5,385 nt of DNA from Candidatus Brocadiaceae bacterium (GTDB taxonomy: Bacteria > Planctomycetota > Brocadiia > SM23-32): positions 1 through 5,385 of the forward strand of contig PUNP01000090.1 of assembly GCA_003551785.1 (NCBI GenBank), in the 5' to 3' direction. Of this stretch, positions 4,370 to 5,385 are shown in pieces (the first letter of the stretch is position 1; each line of letters starts with the position of its first letter). The notes below the pieces were generated by a model. It was not told where the DNA came from. It saw only the letters and a program-made list of their open reading frames with translations, and did no database searches. Position numbers and translations under genes: made by a program.

Positions 4370-5385
4370 GTGCTCAGTAAAAAGCAAAGTATGGGTGTAA
4401 TTGGCATCGACGCTTTTCCGGTTGAAGTTGAAGTTTATGCGGCTAATGCCATGAAACAAAAAATTACCTTGGTCGGCCTGCCGGATGCCAGCGTTAAGGA
4501 AAGCGGCGACAGGGTAGTCGCCGCATTGCAAAACAGCGGTTTCAGTATGCCGACAATGAGCGTGACCGTCAATTTAGCACCGGCCGACCTCAAGAAAGAA
4601 GGCCCTGTTTTTGAACTGCCGATCGCCTTAGGACTCGTTGAAGCCCTTGAAATCTTCACTGTTGACATACCGGGCCGCTACGCTATTGTTGGTGAACTTG
4701 CACTTGACGGACGTGTCAGACGGGTCAAGGGCTGCCTCTCAATGGCACTTAAATGCAGGGAAGCCGGCTTTGACGGCATCATCGTGCCTGTCGAAAATGC
4801 AGCGGAAGCCGGTGTCGTGCGCGGCCTGAATATCATCCCTGTAAAACATTTGACAGAAGCTATTGATTTTTTAAGCGGTGAAAAACCCATTTCGCCGGTC
4901 AATATCGATTTAGGTAATTTGTTCGACAGAGCTGGACAATATTCGATTGATTTCGCGGAAGTCAGAGGGCAGGAACATGCTAAACGCGCGCTCGAAGTTG
5001 CAGCGGCAGGCGCTCATAACGTGCTGATGATAGGGCCGCCCGGTTCGGGAAAAAGTATGCTCGCTCAGAGAATGTGCACTATTTTGCCGCGACTGGATTT
5101 TGAGGAGTCATTAGAAACGACCAGAGTCTACAGCGTTGGCGGCGCACTCGATAAAAAAACACCGCTGTTAGCCGTTCGTCCTTTCAGAGCACCGCACCAT
5201 ACTATCAGCGATGCCGGTCTGGTCGGCGGCGGTTCCAACCCCAAGCCGGGCGAAATAAGCCTGGCGCACCACGGAATACTCTTTCTGGATGAATTGCCGG
5301 AATTCAGGCGTTCAGCCCTGGAATCTCTGCGTCAGCCCCTTGAGGACGGTCAGGCTACCATTTCACGGGCAAATTTCAGCATCAC
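4370..5385 (+). CDS. comM: ComM/YifB family Mg-chelatase-like AAA+ ATPase (N-terminal two thirds, cut by window edge)
   Basis: From GTG at 4370 the frame is open for 338 codons to the right edge. The N-terminal ChlI-like domain shows [14 protein letters not shown] (9-22), [14 protein letters not shown] (32-45) and [14 protein letters not shown] (65-78), the usual ComM signature. The AAA+ module follows with [17 protein letters not shown] (about 199-215), Walker A GPPGSGKS (222-229), RPFRAPHHT (270-278) and Walker B ILFLDE (303-308), then LRQPLEDG. ComM proteins are cytoplasmic hexameric helicases that promote branch migration of recombination intermediates. In naturally competent bacteria this helps integrate transformed DNA, but the gene is also common in species not known to be competent. 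Full-length members are about 500 residues, so the C-terminal Mg-chelatase domain is missing here. GTG VLSKKQS aligns with the common MLAK start. No com or recombination gene is visible next to it. Confidence 0.94.
   Translation, partial: MLSKKQSMGVIGIDAFPVEVEVYAANAMKQKITLVGLPDASVKESGDRVVAALQNSGFSMPTMSVTVNLAPADLKKEGPVFELPIALGLVEALEIFTVDIPGRYAIVGELALDGRVRRVKGCLSMALKCREAGFDGIIVPVENAAEAGVVRGLNIIPVKHLTEAIDFLSGEKPISPVNIDLGNLFDRAGQYSIDFAEVRGQEHAKRALEVAAAGAHNVLMIGPPGSGKSMLAQRMCTILPRLDFEESLETTRVYSVGGALDKKTPLLAVRPFRAPHHTISDAGLVGGGSNPKPGEISLAHHGILFLDELPEFRRSALESLRQPLEDGQATISRANFSI

Noticed and set aside
4391..4393. ATG at 4391 as the comM start
   Set aside because: It has no ribosome site upstream and would drop residues that align with the family N-terminus; GTG at 4370 has GGAG at a good distance.

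Overview
The window is a stretch of chromosome of moderate GC content (by eye, about 45-50%) with five protein genes and two gene-poor gaps of about 370 bases each. The best taxonomic clue is the signal peptidase I: it is 488 residues long, with a four-cysteine zinc-ribbon-like insert directly after the catalytic serine and a further insert of about 230 residues before the last conserved box. From memory, such oversized peptidases are typical of Planctomycetota and relatives. I therefore suggest a bacterium of the PVC group, perhaps Phycisphaerae-like. This is an inference from one protein; no rRNA is present to settle it.

Layout: 1-308 (minus) is the N-terminal 102 codons of a nitroreductase-family flavoprotein, cut by the window edge. 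344-1831 (minus) is an NFACT/RqcH-type ribosome quality control factor, 35 bases upstream of the nitroreductase and probably co-transcribed with it. 1949-2155 (plus) is a cold-shock protein with a GTG start, a good sigma-70-type promoter (TTGACA-17-AATAAT) and a leader containing a stem-loop. A bidirectional terminator at 2173-2222 ends the cold-shock unit. 2223-2528 has no credible gene but holds a long imperfect hairpin of 181 bases (2339-2519), a candidate structured RNA with 6S-like architecture. 2529-3995 (minus) is the signal peptidase. 3996-4369 is a divergent gap with three palindromic elements. 4370-5385 (plus) is the first two thirds of comM/yifB, a Mg-chelatase-like AAA+ protein, cut by the right edge.

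These are mostly housekeeping genes and do not form one obvious pathway. RqcH (tailing of stalled nascent chains), cold-shock protein (RNA chaperone), signal peptidase (protein export) and ComM (branch migration in recombination) are separate functions. I see no phage, transposase, toxin-antitoxin, CRISPR or defence system. The parts most worth a second look are non-coding: the 181-base hairpin, the cold-shock leader, and repeated short motifs shared by the two gaps. Among the proteins, the peptidase inserts and a run of six prolines in the RqcH homologue stand out.
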